In this document: piece by piece, positions 1 through 10,886 of the stretch | Numbering within the stretch: position 1 is the first letter of the stretch | Layout of the letters: each line of letters begins with the position of its first letter | Assembly: GCA_039707465.1 (NCBI GenBank) | Contig: CM077651.1 | Coordinates: 17,877,519 to 17,941,518, forward strand | DNA: 64,000 bases | Reading direction: 5' to 3' | From: Rhabdophis nuchalis | Taxonomy: Eukaryota > Chordata > Lepidosauria > Squamata > Natricidae | The notes under the pieces: model-generated | Told to the model about the DNA's origin: nothing | Databases searched by the model: none | What the model saw: the letters and a program-made list of their open reading frames with translations, nothing else | Position numbers and translations under genes: made by a program

Positions 1-320
1 AGGAGGATCACAGTAAAATAGGGCAGAGCTTCAATAACCTCATGGCTTCCATTCTGATTAACCGTCTCCCATCCCAGTTATCTCTTAATCAGTCGGAGGC
101 ATGGTTTCTTATGCCTTTTTTGCAGAGCTAAGAACAAAATTAAATATCAGTGTAGTTATAAATAACTTCTCCTGATTGTGAATTTTATTTAACCTAAGAA
201 GGTTATGAACTCAGATGTAGGAAGAGATTGGGAGATTCAATGCCAGCAGGATTAATTTTATTGATTCTTTTTTTTTTCAAAAAAAAATTTTTTTATTGAT
301 TCTTGACCTTTTATGCGGAA
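1..320. other. AT-rich stretch, no gene seen
   Basis: No open frame, splice-site pair or recognisable repeat is visible here. It ends in poly-T/poly-A runs that lead into the microsatellite at 321. Confidence 0.5.
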
Positions 321-334
321 CTTTCTTTCTTTCT

Positions 335-426
<92 letters not shown>

Positions 427-460
427 TCCCCTCTCTCTCCCTCCCCCCTCCCTCCCTTCC
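321..460. repeat. (CTTT)n microsatellite with pyrimidine-rich flank
   Basis: About 27 copies of CTTT with one interruption near 334, followed by a C/T-only stretch to about 460. The open frames seen across it on both strands are low-complexity artefacts. Confidence 0.95.
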
Positions 461-945
461 TACTTGATAGCAAGCAACAAATAATACCAAACAAAAGATT
501 ACCATTGTCCTTCCCTCCCACTATCTTCATTATGTCTTCAATTACAATAGGTTAGCCTACATTTAGTATGGCAAAAGATGCAAAAGAACAGGGAATGACA
601 TCTTATCATATTTGGGGGGGGGGAGAGTTTGAGCACTCTTTTTTCCCCTCTCTTTACTGTCTGAGAATTACTATCACAGTGCAGTGAACAAGCTATTTAT
701 GTAAAGATCAACAGCAGGATATTAACCAATCTGATTAGGTAGTAATGCTGGCTGCTCATTTAAAAAAGATTCAACAGCAGCGAAACAAATATGCTGCATG
801 TCCTATCCCATTCACAAAATTCATCCACTGAGATCCATTTTATACTAGAACCCGTGTTCACTTTCATTTACATATGCTGTTTAATGAATTAGCAGTTTGA
901 AGTGTTCATTAGATCCTGTTCCCATATTTATTTTAGATATAATGA
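461..945. other. No gene seen
   Basis: Ordinary AT-rich sequence with a short G run near 613. No coding stretch or repeat family was recognised. Confidence 0.45.
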
Positions 946-1012
946 ACACACACACACATATATACATACACACACGCATACATACATATGCACGCACATA
1001 TACATACATACA
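946..1012. repeat. (CA)n/(CATA)n microsatellite
   Basis: Imperfect alternation of ACAC and ATACAT words. Confidence 0.85.
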
Positions 1013-1111
1013 ATATATCTCTTTTGTTTACAATACATATTTTTCAATTCCTTTGTCTTTGCAAATCTTCAAGATGATAGAACATCTCTGTGGCATTTAT
1101 TTATTAATAAA

Positions 1112-1180
<69 letters not shown>

Positions 1181-1270
1181 GACAGATGGTAGGTAGGTAG
1201 GTAGGTAGGTAGGTAGAGGAGGAGGAGGAGGAGGAGGAGGAGGAGGAGGAGGAGGAGGAGGAGGAGGAGG
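1112..1270. repeat. Compound microsatellite (GATA)17-(GGTA)7-(GGA)18
   Basis: Three adjoining tracts: GATA at 1112-1180, GGTA at 1189-1215 and GGA at 1216-1270. GATA repeats are the core of the Bkm satellite described on snake sex chromosomes; on its own that does not assign this window to a sex chromosome. Confidence 0.95.
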
Positions 1271-1450
1271 AATATGCTAATGATATATGCAGTGAAATTC
1301 TTGTCCCATGTTCAGCCTTATGTTTCCCCCCTATGACATCCACATAGAGAATAAATGTATCCCGCAATGTACAAGCAACCATGAATAAACCGATAAGAAA
1401 AAAATCCTGGCTGCAAAATGTTACTGTTATGCCATCACTGTACAGCACCT
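1265..1450. repeat. Dispersed repeat, copy 1 (partner at 24640-24860)
   Basis: From the end of the GGA tract onward the sequence matches 24640-24860 through many shared words, including ATATGCAGTGA, CCACATAGA, AATAAAT.TATCC, GCAATGTA and GCAAAATGT. Both copies have a GGA-rich stretch on the left. The family is not recognised; it could be an old MITE or LINE fragment. Confidence 0.6.
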
Positions 1451-2189
1451 CCAGATATGTATTAAAAACATAGGGATGCTAGCAGTTCCATTTTCCCACC
1501 CCACCCACCCTCTTTGTTGAGTGGAGCCAAGGGGGTTCTTTTTTATATTATTATTATTGAGGAGATGCTGTAGTAGTAAAAATGATGACTTGTCTGCTCT
1601 CCATTATTGGGCTGAAAGAACACTGATTAGTTCATGCTGTTCCTTGCTTATTCCCAGCATTTGTAGGTTTGCAGCGGTGAGGATGATAACACTACTAGAA
1701 CTCTTTGGAGGACTTGGGGAGAGAGAACAGTGGCAAGATGGAAATATTCTTTCTGTGCAGGAAATGGCATTTATTTTCCTTTTCTTTTTTCATTCACCTT
1801 TCATTTGCCTTTCTTCTACTTTTCTACTGTTCTCCCTCCAATTACCCACCACCTTTAAATGAATAGATATATCTTATTGCTAGCTTGGAGATCTGCTGAG
1901 CTATTGTAAACATCTCTTCTGAATCTAACAAACAGGGTTAATTGCATTTTTGGCAAAGCTGGGTGATTCCCCCACCCTCCCTGTTTTTTTCCCCAACTGA
2001 AGTAACTTACGCATTAAACAATAAGATTTCTTTCTAATAGTTGGTTCTTTAGCAGCTATCTATTTGCTAATACAGCCTTTATAGCTTAGTTTAGCTTAGC
2101 TTCATTTTGCTCTTGGCAAGTACCAAAAAGTATTCATATTCCTAGATTTCAAACTCGCCGATGTTTCCATAGGAATCCCAGGTTTGGAA
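1451..2189. other. No gene seen
   Basis: Unique-looking sequence with a (TTA)n run near 1550. The 113-codon open frame starting at 1521 has low-complexity composition and no recognisable domain. Confidence 0.4.
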
Positions 2190-2922
2190 TCAAAGGTTTC
2201 TAGGTATAAGGACAACAAAGAATGTTCTTTCTGTGCCAACTCAGAAAGCTCAAACTGCCCAAGGAGCTGCTAATACAATTCTACAGAGGAATTATTGAGT
2301 CTGTCATCTGCGCCTTTATAACTGTCTGGTTTGGTTCTGCAACCCAACAAGACAGTCACAGACTTCAGAGGATAATTAGAACTGCAGAAAAAAAAACAAT
2401 TACTGCCAACCTGCCTTCCGTTGAGGAACTGTATACTGCAAGAGTCAAAAAGAGGGCTGTGAAAATATCGACAGACCCTTTTAATTGTTTCAACTCCTAC
2501 CCTCAAAACGATGCTATAGAGCACTGCACATCAGAACAACCCAAATGCCATCACTCTGCTAAATAATTAATTCCCTCAACACTGTCAAACTATTTACTAA
2601 ATCTGCTTTACTATTACTATTAATCTTCCCATCATCGTTCCTATCACCCATCTCCTCACACTTATGACTGTATGACTGTAACTTTGTTGCTTGTATCCTT
2701 ACAATTTATATTGATTGTTTCCTAGTACGATTTAATTGCTTATTTATACACTATGACTATCATTAGGTGTGGTACCTTATGATTTGTGGTGAACGTATCT
2801 TTAATGTACACTCGCATGCACATAAGACAAATTCTTGTGTGTCCAATCACACTTGGGCAATAAAGAAGTCTATTCTATTCTATTCTATTCTATTCTATTC
2901 TATTCTATTCTATTCTATTCTA
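2190..2922 (+). mobile_element. 5'-truncated non-LTR retrotransposon (CR1/L2-like) with (TATTC)n tail
   Basis: A 114-codon open frame (2222-2566) reads as the C-terminal end of a non-LTR reverse-transcriptase polyprotein, with a piece resembling IESV..ITVWFGSA and a downstream LQRI.RTAEK block. A 3' UTR follows, with CCAATCACACTTGGGCAATAAAG and then a (TATTC)n tail at about 2870-2922. Such LINE tails seed AATAG-type microsatellites in snakes. The catalytic domain is missing, so the copy is dead. Confidence 0.75.
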
Positions 2923-2934
2923 TATAAGCAGATC

Positions 2935-2998
2935 ATGAGTTAAACACTATTTAATTCAATAATGTTTAACTAGTAAAATTAAATAGTGTTTAACTCAT
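2935..2998. repeat. Perfect 21-bp inverted repeat
   Basis: Arms at 2935-2955 and 2978-2998 are exact reverse complements, separated by a 22-nt loop. The structure lies immediately after the LINE tail. It could be a tiny MITE or a simple cruciform-prone palindrome. Confidence 0.7.
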
Positions 2999-3030
2999 TA
3001 AATAGCTTAGAAACTGAGGATAGGTCCTTT

Positions 3031-3280
3031 AGCAATAGCAGTTGCACTTATACTTACTGTATACACTGCTTTACGGTGCTTTACAGCCCTCTCTAAGCCG
3101 TTTACAGAGTCAGCATATTGCCCCCAACAATCTGGGTCCTCATTTTACCCACCTCGGAAGGATAGAAGGCTGAGTCAACCTTGAGCCTAGTGAGATTTCA
3201 ACTGCCAAATTGCAAGCAGCCGGCAGTCAGCAGATGTTGCCTGCAGTACTGCACTCTAACTACTGTGCCACTGTGGCTCA
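3031..3280 (-). mobile_element. tRNA-derived squamate SINE (Sauria-type)
   Basis: On the - strand it runs from a tRNA-like head (GAGCCACAGTGGCACAGTAG) through CTCAAGGTTGACTCAGCC and CCCAGATTGTTGGGGGCAAT to the tail AAGTGCAACTGCTATTGCT. The same family is at 7408, 26645 and 34986. Confidence 0.85.
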
Positions 3281-3474
3281 AAACTTTAATGAAAATTGGA
3301 TAAGATAAGCAAATAAATTGTTCCAAGCAGACATTGTTCTACTTTCTCTTAACTTGCAAGTAGTATCTCATTATATATCAAGGGATTTCATAAGAACATT
3401 CTTTTTTAAAAAAAAAAAGTGATGCTGCTGTCACCATTACAGTATAGCTTTGCTTGTACGAAATTATTGGAGTA

Positions 3475-4260
3475 TTATCCACTTTTCACCAGAGATATTT
3501 CAAGAAATAATCCAACCAATTTCTTTGCCCTTAACTTTGGTGTAGAACTTTGATGTGCTATTTGTGTCCAGACTTCATCTCTTTTAGTTGCCAAGAATGA
3601 TATAACATTCCTGGGTTGAATAAAATTCCTAAATGAACTTGACATTTTATCTGTAAATTGGACCAAATAAATTCAGCATTAGAATGTACCCATAGCTTTT
3701 TATGCATTGTCTCTAATTATTTTTGGAGCAGGAGAGTCTATATTGTACGCTGCTTATTGAAGTATGCCAAAATGAAGCTGATATGTTTGGTTTTTTTAAT
3801 CCAGTCTTCTAATTCTGCAAACTTAATTGAAGATTGTAGTGCTATTTTTTTATAACTTGATTGATGAGTGACTGAAAAAAGTGGAGGTGGATACATCTTG
3901 GTCCTCAGGACACATCTGGAATACTTTGGTTTTTCCCTGCTTCTTTTGGAGACAGTTCTGTTGAAGGTCAACAACAAAATCAAATATCATCAGCATTTTT
4001 TTTCCAGATGTACTCATTGTTTTCTAGAATTCTCCTAAAAGTTCCAGAATCATAGGGGTGATAGTGTTTATGGATCAAGTCAACAGTGGTATAAATTAGT
4101 AGCTGAAATTCCCCATGTATGGCTTTAGAAAAAGCTAAACCAAGACCTTCCATCAAAGGAATAACACTCATTCACTCAAAGCCCTTATCATTTGGAGGAG
4201 AACCAGCAAACTATTTCTGTCCTAATTTTAATGGTTTGGCAGAATTATAACAGTGATGGA
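3475..4260 (-). pseudogene. Decayed coding-like stretch, identity unknown
   Basis: On the - strand three frames in succession (about 4171-3980, 3983-3738 and 3666-3475) give protein-like, non-repetitive translations broken by frameshifts and stops. Composition includes W, H and Y residues and charged helices, not simple repeats. No family was recognised. It could be a processed pseudogene, an old transposase or RT remnant, or chance open sequence. Confidence 0.25.
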
Positions 4261-4490
4261 AATCAATTATCTATAAGCCTAGATTGGCATGCAGAAGACT
4301 ATAACTTGGAATAGAAAAGCAGGATTGAAGAAATGAAATGATATTTAATGTGTTGTAAAATATAAAATAAGACAGCTTGAAATTTATACTTCTGATTGAA
4401 GATAATCTGATTTTTTTATAATATATGAAAAAGGAATACAGCTGTAAGTTAAATAAAAATGGTTGTGTGTGTGTGCATATGCGTGCATGA

Positions 4491-4806
4491 TCCTGCATAA
4501 CTCTGGAATGCCTAGAGTAATTTCAACCAAACTTGGTACACAGATGACTTACTCTCTGGAAACAAATACTGTGGAGGTAAGACGCCCCTAACACCCTCTG
4601 AGTGTGTGTTCTGTTAAGATACACCCTGTTGTGCCTTAAAATGGCTTCTACTGTACAGCGCAGTGGAGTTGCCATGGTAAAGATTTCACAGTACTTCAAA
4701 GGGGGCTCCCTCTGGTAAGGGGAAAAATCTAACATTAGAAATTACTTTTGGTTCAAATATTTCCCCCTATAAATAAATACCCAGGCAATGCCGGGTTATC
4801 ATCTAG
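4491..4806 (+). mobile_element. Non-autonomous Helitron-like element
   Basis: The right end has the Helitron hallmark: a short hairpin (ACCCAGGCAATGCCGGGT, 4779-4796) followed closely by a terminal CTAG and then T. The left end is placed at TCCTGCATAACTCTGG, just after an A, which fits A/T insertion without target duplication. No Rep/helicase frame is present. Confidence 0.5.
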
Positions 4807-5375
4807 TTCTGAATAAGAATGTTCAGTATGTCAGGTAGATGTCAGCTAGATTTCTATGGTATGTATAACACTAAGAATCAATATATTGTTGATATATTTT
4901 CAGTACAAAGTAACAACTGAAGAAACAGAAATAAAAATGTGAGACAGTTTGATCCATATATAGCCTTCTAGCAAATCTGAAGGAATTTCCTACATATTCC
5001 TGTCGCTGATTATTGTGCTTTTGAACTGCATAGCCTGGTAGGCACTAAGTTTGGTAGATCGATAAAACCATACCCCAATATTTAAAGATTAAATATTTAA
5101 AGCACTACATTAGTGTCTATTGACTGGTTTTGGGATAGGATGCTCCAAATTATTTATTTTGGCCACAAGAGGGTTGCTATACAACTTGAACAGTTTACCT
5201 GTCTTATTTTTTTTTTAAGATTGAATTTCAAGTATCATGCAGCATATTTCATTCCTTTATTTCTGAGTACTCGTTATGTATATGCCTTAGAAGAAGTAGT
5301 GATGGGTTTATTTAGTGTGAGTTTACCTAACAGCTGAGGCCAAACCCAGCCCTAGAGTCAATAATTCCTTTCAAC
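4807..5375. other. No gene seen
   Basis: AT-rich sequence. The 74-codon frame at 5113 has no recognisable features. Confidence 0.4.
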
Positions 5376-6600
5376 ATTTATTTATTTATTTATTTATTGG
5401 TCAAATTTATAGGGCCACCCATTTCACAGAAAGGGTTTTCTTTTTCCCTGGGTGGTGTACAATAATCTAGTGGGGGGAAACAAAACAATCATTAGCTAAA
5501 TCATATGGTAATTATTAAAAGACCATTAAAAACTAAAATTGGGAAAGTAAAACAGGAAAAGAGAATAACAGACAGAGAGATGTTAATAATAAGAAAGCCA
5601 CCTCAGGAATTCATCCATCCCTGGGGTCCCCCAGGTTTGCTGGCATAATTAGGCCTTGAGGGACCTTTGAAAACTCAGGAGAGATGAGGGCAATCTTATC
5701 TCTGGGGAGGATTCTACAACATGACTGTGACAGCAGAAATGGTCGTCTGCTTAGAGCCAACCAAATGTAGCTCTCTTGATAATGGACCCTGCAGCAATGT
5801 TACACATACAACATCCTGCATCCATTTGCTAGATCTGATGGGATGAATGTATGAAATTGGGAAGGGACTAGAGGTGGGTTCCAGCTGCTGTTACTGCCGG
5901 TACACACACGTGCTTCGTGCACGCGTGCACTTGATGTGTGCTATGTGTGCATGTGCAGTACTAAAAAAAATGCTTCTGTGCATGCGCAGAAGCAAAAAAC
6001 AAGATGCCGGTACTGTAGAAAACTGGTTTCAGGTTGTGGCAGGCTGAGTTACTACCTACTCAGCCGAACCAGGCCAAACTGGTAGGAACCCACCTCTGGA
6101 AGAGACAGTCCCTCAAAGAACCAGGTACCATGCCATTTAGGGCTTTAAAGATCAACACCAATATTTTGAATTGAACCAGAACCAAACTGGGGGCCAATGC
6201 AACTCACAGAGTAGAGGGCAAAATGGACTATTTAAGAATGCACATAAATTCTCCTTATAAAACATTGCAGTAATCTAATCAAGAAGTAACCAGAGCATGA
6301 GTTCCTTTAAGTAGGGCTCTTAATCCCAAAACAGGAGCAATTGGTGCAGAATACAAAGTTGTGAAAATAGTATCCTAGTGACAACTGCCACTGCTCCTTG
6401 AGTAGGAGTTGTGAGTCAAGGAGGATACCCATATTGTGCACGGGATCAGTTTTGAGGCAGTGCATCTCTGTCCAGTACCAAAGATAGTGTAGTCCTGGGT
6501 ACACAGGGTCCTAAAGCCCAAAGCAACTCCATCTTGCTAGGGTGCCTTTGAAGCTTACTGTTTTCCATCTACATCCTCACAGTTTCCAGACTGGAATAAG
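5376..6600 (-). mobile_element. Old LINE-like remnant with (ATTT)n end
   Basis: Begins with (TTTA)n at 5376-5399, then antisense text characteristic of a common squamate interspersed element (GGGCCACCC, CCCTGGGTGGTGTACAATAA, CATTTAGGGCTTTAAAGATCAA, CATTGCAGTAATCTAATC). No reading frame survives. The clade assignment (L2/CR1-like) and the right boundary are approximate. A MITE at 5869-6098 is inserted in it. Confidence 0.5.
5869..6098. mobile_element. hAT-type MITE
   Basis: Terminal inverted repeats GAGGTGGGTTCC (left) and GGAACCCACCTCTG (right), flanked by the 8-bp duplication gaagggac/gaagagac. The interior is rich in TGTGCATGCGC words. Same family as 20463-20740. Confidence 0.7.
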
Positions 6601-7407
6601 ACACCCACATAATCACTTAATTTGCTAGGAGCAATGATGCATTATTTTAATACATTTACACTAAGTGCAGTTTATTATACAGAACCTGGCTCAGATGCAT
6701 CTTTTTTGGTCAGGTGTTGAATTATAATGGCATGATGAAAAATAGATGCTCTAAAATCAGCCTAATTATCTATCAAAATATGTTCAGGATTGATGCAATT
6801 GGACAGCTTTGTATGTACATGCTTGGTATAAAATTACTTATTATGCTTAAGAAGCTTGAGAGTTGGCAGGCAAACCTTGGCTGCTATTTTTGTTTGGGGA
6901 TAGGCATTAGAACAGCTAAACCCTAGTCCTCTGGTATTTGAGCAATCAATGTAAGTAAATAGGGATGTAATGAGAATTTAAAGGACAAAAGACAGTTCAG
7001 GAATTAGTAAACAGAAACAAGATTGTTTAGCAATAATAGAAAGGTATCATAATGGGATAAACCACTAACTCTAAGCCTTCTGAAGTAATCTTGCATCAAG
7101 ATTGAGGGAAGAAGAAGCCCTGGAGGGGCCATCGATCTCGACGTGAAAGTTCTCAAAATATTTCTGTACTTCACCTTACCCTACCCTACCTGAAAAAATT
7201 TGTAAAAACCAAGATTGAGGGATCCATAAAACCTTCCCCATGTCAAAGTCTAGGTGCTCAAAAGGGGATCTTGGGCAGCATAGCAACTTACACAAGAGTA
7301 GGAACACCAAAATATCTTTGTATATCAACATTCAGACTGCACCTCATTCAAAGGATACAGATGAATTTTCTCTTACTATCATTACTTTTTTTCACAAAAA
7401 GAGTCAT
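6601..7407. other. No gene seen
   Basis: Unique-looking sequence with small open frames and no splice or domain support. A short (CCCTA)-like run lies near 7178. Confidence 0.4.
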
Positions 7408-7615
7408 GATGACCCAGTGGTTAAAGTGCAGCATTGCAGCCAAACTCCGTCCACAGCCTGGAGTTTAATCCTGAGTGGGTGAAGGTTGACTCAGCCTTCC
7501 ATCCTTCCATGGTTGGTAAAATGACAACCCATATTGCTGGGGACAATATGCTGACTCTCTAAACCACTTAGAGAGGGCTGTAAAGCACTATATAAGTCTA
7601 AGTGCTATTGCTACT
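7408..7615 (+). mobile_element. Sauria-type SINE, 5'-truncated
   Basis: Same family as 3031-3280, forward: CCCAGTGGTTAAAGTGCAGC, GGTTGACTCAGCCTTCCATC, GGGGACAATATGCTGACTC and the tail AAGTCTAAGTGCTATTGCTA. The first part of the tRNA head is lost or diverged. Confidence 0.8.
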
Positions 7616-8168
7616 TTTTTCCATCTCTGCTCATGGAGCTGTTGAAGAACTCAAGTGAATAAGGGCAAATCATCAAGATAGAAGAATCATCTCTCTCTCT
7701 CCCAAAGCACAGCAAGTCTATTCATTCATCCACCTCAAGACTGTGAATGAACATGACCAGATAAAATCTTTCCAATTGGCCTTCTTTTTAGAGTCATTTT
7801 GGTTAGCTTACAAAAAGAATAATTTAATGTATATAATTAGATTACATTAGATCTCCTGAACATATCGTATAAGAAAGTGTGAAATGCTAGCTGATGAGAA
7901 ATTGCTTTGTTATATCCCAGAAATATTAAGATGTTAAGATTAGCCAAGAAATATGCTGCTTCCTTTGTAAGTGTTGAAATATGAATTACCATACGATCTT
8001 TCTTTCACCAGTGTTGTTTTGAATTATTATTATTATTATTTTTTTGCTTTTGGAACACTTTCTGTTACTGCTTCTGCCAATTAGTCATCTTCTTTACATG
8101 TAAAAACTAAGGCTAAGCAAAAGTTTTTCAAACTTATTAAAACACTTTCGGTTTTTGTTTCTTTTTAG
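7616..8168. other. Probable intron leading to the exon at 8169
   Basis: No repeat recognised apart from a short (ATT)n at 8026-8042. The last 30 bases are pyrimidine-rich and end in TTTCTTTTTAG, a good 3' splice site. Confidence 0.35.
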
Positions 8169-8288
8169 GTGTCAAAAGATGAATGGTTTTTGCCAAGTCA
8201 AATTAAAAATCCTTTGTACAACCCAGACTGTAAAGGAAATGATGTTGGGCCAAAGCCATCTAAGTCAAATGGAAAACTGAATAAATGA
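8169..8288 (+). CDS. Putative terminal coding exon of an unidentified host gene
   Basis: A strong acceptor (GTTTCTTTTTAG) precedes 39 in-frame codons starting VSKDEWFLPSQ and ending KSNGKLNK, then TGA at 8286-8288. The translation is varied, not a simple repeat. The words W.LPSQIKNPLYNPD loosely recall the calreticulin/calnexin P-domain repeat (W.P..I.NP.Y), but the rest does not follow that family, so no product is assigned. The hexamer AATAAA (8280-8285) lies in the last codons and touches the stop codon, so the 3' UTR may be very short. Upstream exons are not visible. Phase 0 at the acceptor is assumed from the open frame. It could instead be an alternative last exon or a chance open stretch. 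Confidence 0.4.
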   Translation: MSKDEWFLPSQIKNPLYNPDCKGNDVGPKPSKSNGKLNK

Positions 8289-8378
8289 AATTTTGATCTA
8301 AAGTCTTGTTTGAATTGTTATACTTCTAAAAATTAATATCTAGGAAATTATGTTAGGTCACTCTTTTTTAATGGGATT

Positions 8379-8723
8379 AAAAAGGTAAAGGCAAAGGTTC
8401 CCATTGCACATATGTGCTAGTTTTTCCTGACTCTAGGGGGCAGTGCTCATCTCCGTTTCAAAGCCAAAGAGCTAGCGCTGTCCGAAGACATCTCCGAGGT
8501 AATGTGGCCAGCATGCTGAAGGCACATGGAACATTGTTACTTTCCCACCAAAGGTGGTTCCTATTTTTCTATTCACATTTTTACATGCTTTTGAAATGCT
8601 AGGTTGGCAGAAGCTGGGGCAAGTAAAGGGGGCTCACTCCATTATGTGGCATTAGGGATTCGAACCACCAAACTGCCAACCTTTCTGATAGGCAAGCTCA
8701 GCTTCTTACCCACTGAGCCACCA
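8379..8723 (-). mobile_element. tRNA-derived SINE with intact-looking Pol III boxes
   Basis: Read on the - strand, the head carries box A TGGCTCAGTGG (8710-8720) and box B GGTTCGAATCC (8656-8666), followed by a body with GACATCTCCGA.GTAATGTGG-type words in antisense and a tail at 8379. Related copies are at 21305-21700 and 63565-63800. Confidence 0.75.
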
Positions 8724-8856
8724 CTATTACGAATACCAAAAAGAAAACAATGCCCATATTTTGCATAAGATCAAAGAATTTAGTCATTCAGTTTTGATAT
8801 AATTCAGAGGTAGGTCTAATAAAATATAGTTATGACACTATCACCTTGTTAAATAG

Positions 8857-9096
8857 ATAACAGAACAGAATAACAGAATTGGAAGGGACTTTGGAGATCT
8901 AGTCCAACTCCCTGCAGGTGACCCTAGACCATTTTAGATGAGTGGTATCCATTGTCTCCTTAAAAGTATCAAGTGTTGGATCACCCACAACTTTTGAAGG
9001 CAAGCCATTGGTTAATTCTTCTTACTGTCAGGAAATTTCTCCTTAGTTCTAGATTGCTTCACTTTTTGTTCAGTTTCCATACATTGTTTTTTGTTT
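8857..9096 (-). mobile_element. CR1/L3 LINE 3' fragment
   Basis: Antisense of the L3 end: ACAGAATTGGAAGGGACTTT, TCTAGTCCAACTCCCTGCAG and TGTCAGGAAATTTCTCCTTA. It lies between the exon-like sequences at 8169 and 9108. Confidence 0.8.
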
Positions 9097-9107
9097 TTCC
9101 ATTTCAG

Positions 9108-9240
9108 GTCTCAGAGGCTCTCCTGTAAGAAAAAGAGGAAAAAATGTATGGCACTTGGTTGCAGAAGTTGTCTAAGATTGCCCAAGTCAATAGAAAACCA
9201 AGATAATTAAATTTTGATTAATGTTCATGTTCTAATTTTG
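9108..9240 (+). pseudogene. Decayed possible duplicate of the exon at 8169
   Basis: A pyrimidine tract and CAG acceptor (TTTTTCCATTTCAG) precede GTCTCAGAGG, like GTGTCAAAAG at 8169. Further on, AAGTCAATAGAAAACC followed by TTAAATTTTGAT parallels AAGTCAAATGGAAAACT followed by GAAATTTTGAT near the end of the first exon. The frame stops after six codons (VSEALL). Alignment was by eye with gaps, so common origin is likely but not proven. It could serve as an alternative very short terminal exon. Confidence 0.35.
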
Positions 9241-9499
9241 ACTCCGAGAGCCCGGATTCATTATATTCTATTTTAAGGAGGTGGTGCATAATAAGAAAGT
9301 ATTCAAATCAACTTTGATTTAGTACTGTTGTTGATATCAAGAAAAGACAAGAAGCCAAGTGGTTTCAGCCTTAATGGATAATGTACAATTAGAAGAAATA
9401 CATTAAGATTACAGTAAAGGAAGAACAGTTGATTGTGGGACTAGTTTAATTTATTGTAATTGCACCTTGTGCAATGAAATTAAATGCAATCTTCAGTGT

Positions 9500-9811
9500 A
9501 CAATGACAGTTCAGGTTGTGGTTGTTAAGGAAGCATATGCAGTCATTAAGCACAACATCAGGTGGTGGCTGGTTTCCTCATTGACTTGACTTATTGGAAG
9601 CTGGTAGTGAAGATCACAAGTGGTGATGATGTAACTGTGGGAAATTGTGACCACTGTAACTGTGTGCTGGTTGCCAATCATGATCCTGCGATTGTGGGGA
9701 CACTGCAACAGCCAAAACTTCAAGGACCGGCCATAAGTCTTCTTGTTGAGCACTGTTGTAACTTTGAATGGTTGCTAAACAAGAAGTCACTAAGTGAGGA
9801 TTAACTGTATG
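9500..9811 (+). mobile_element. Diverged MITE of the CTTACGACC/AAGTGAGGA family
   Basis: The right part (CACTGTTGTAACTTTGAATGG ... CACTAAGTGAGGATTAACTG) matches the right end of the elements at 14911-15293 and 34849-35502. The left end is badly eroded. Confidence 0.5.
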
Positions 9812-10660
9812 GTCAAAACAATCGGACCAACCACTTGGTGGGCTCCATAGTACCCTAAGGTCTCTGGCTTGCTGGCAAAATCATGTCCTCATGCTTTTGA
9901 AAGAATGTCAGGATGGGACCTTATTATTTCTGCAAGGATGATGTTCCACATATATCTTCAATTCCTCTCAGCACGACACACACTCTTTCTCTTCCTGTCC
10001 CTCCATTTTGTCCTCCTCCTCCTTCCTGCAGGGTAGTAAACCATGACTCCCCCAGGGGCCAAGCTGCCCCCTCCAGTATTTTATGAAAACATATACAATT
10101 GTCTGAAATAGTCTTTTCACATTTCAATCCAATTTGTAACAAGGCTTGCCGACTATAGATGCCCCTTGCCCCACAGGGTTCATCCATGTGTGCAGCCATC
10201 TTGAATGGCAGTTGGAACTAACATAACTTCATTAGGCTCTTCCGTGTGTTCTCCTTCTAGAGATGTTGAAGGATGATGTTGTAGCCAGCTTTTCCAAAGG
10301 CTAAATAAAGGCTTGTGGACTATAGATGCCCCTTGCCCCACAGGGTTCATTCACTCAAAGGTAAAAAATGTCTTGAGCCTGTAGACTTTGCCAACTTGCA
10401 AATTGGAACAGACCAGAGACCGCTAAACTTACCATGGTAAAGCATATGTGTAGAATCTTATATAATCCAAACATTCCCTGAAATCATCTTATCTTTTGTT
10501 TTTATGTAGAGCCAAGAAAAGTACAAATGTATCTTCCAAATTCAAAAATAATTCCATTCTATGAGTTGTGGATTGGCTCTACTCTCAGTTGCCCTCTTTT
10601 ATTTACGCTGCTTTGTCATTTTTTCACCTGTATATATTTGTGTTTATGTGTGTCCGTGTG
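9812..10660. other. No gene seen; contains a 45-bp direct repeat
   Basis: A segment near 10141-10187 (AAGGCTTG, GACTATAGATGCCCCTTGCC, CCACAGGGTTCAT) recurs at 10307-10353, about 166 bp apart, with only a few differences. Nothing else is recognised. Confidence 0.5.
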
Positions 10661-10664
10661 TATC

Positions 10665-10747
<83 letters not shown>

Positions 10748-10810
10748 CTATCTCTATATTTATATCCATCCATTCATCCATCCATCCATCCATCCATCCA
10801 TCCATCTCTC

Positions 10811-10886
<76 letters not shown>

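Noticed and set aside
258..555. Overlapping 60-90 codon frames on both strands
   Set aside because: They are the (CTTT)n/(GAAA)n microsatellite read as protein; no non-repeat domain.
8656..8720. Box A and box B pair resembling a tRNA gene
   Set aside because: Head of a SINE; no full cloverleaf could be drawn.
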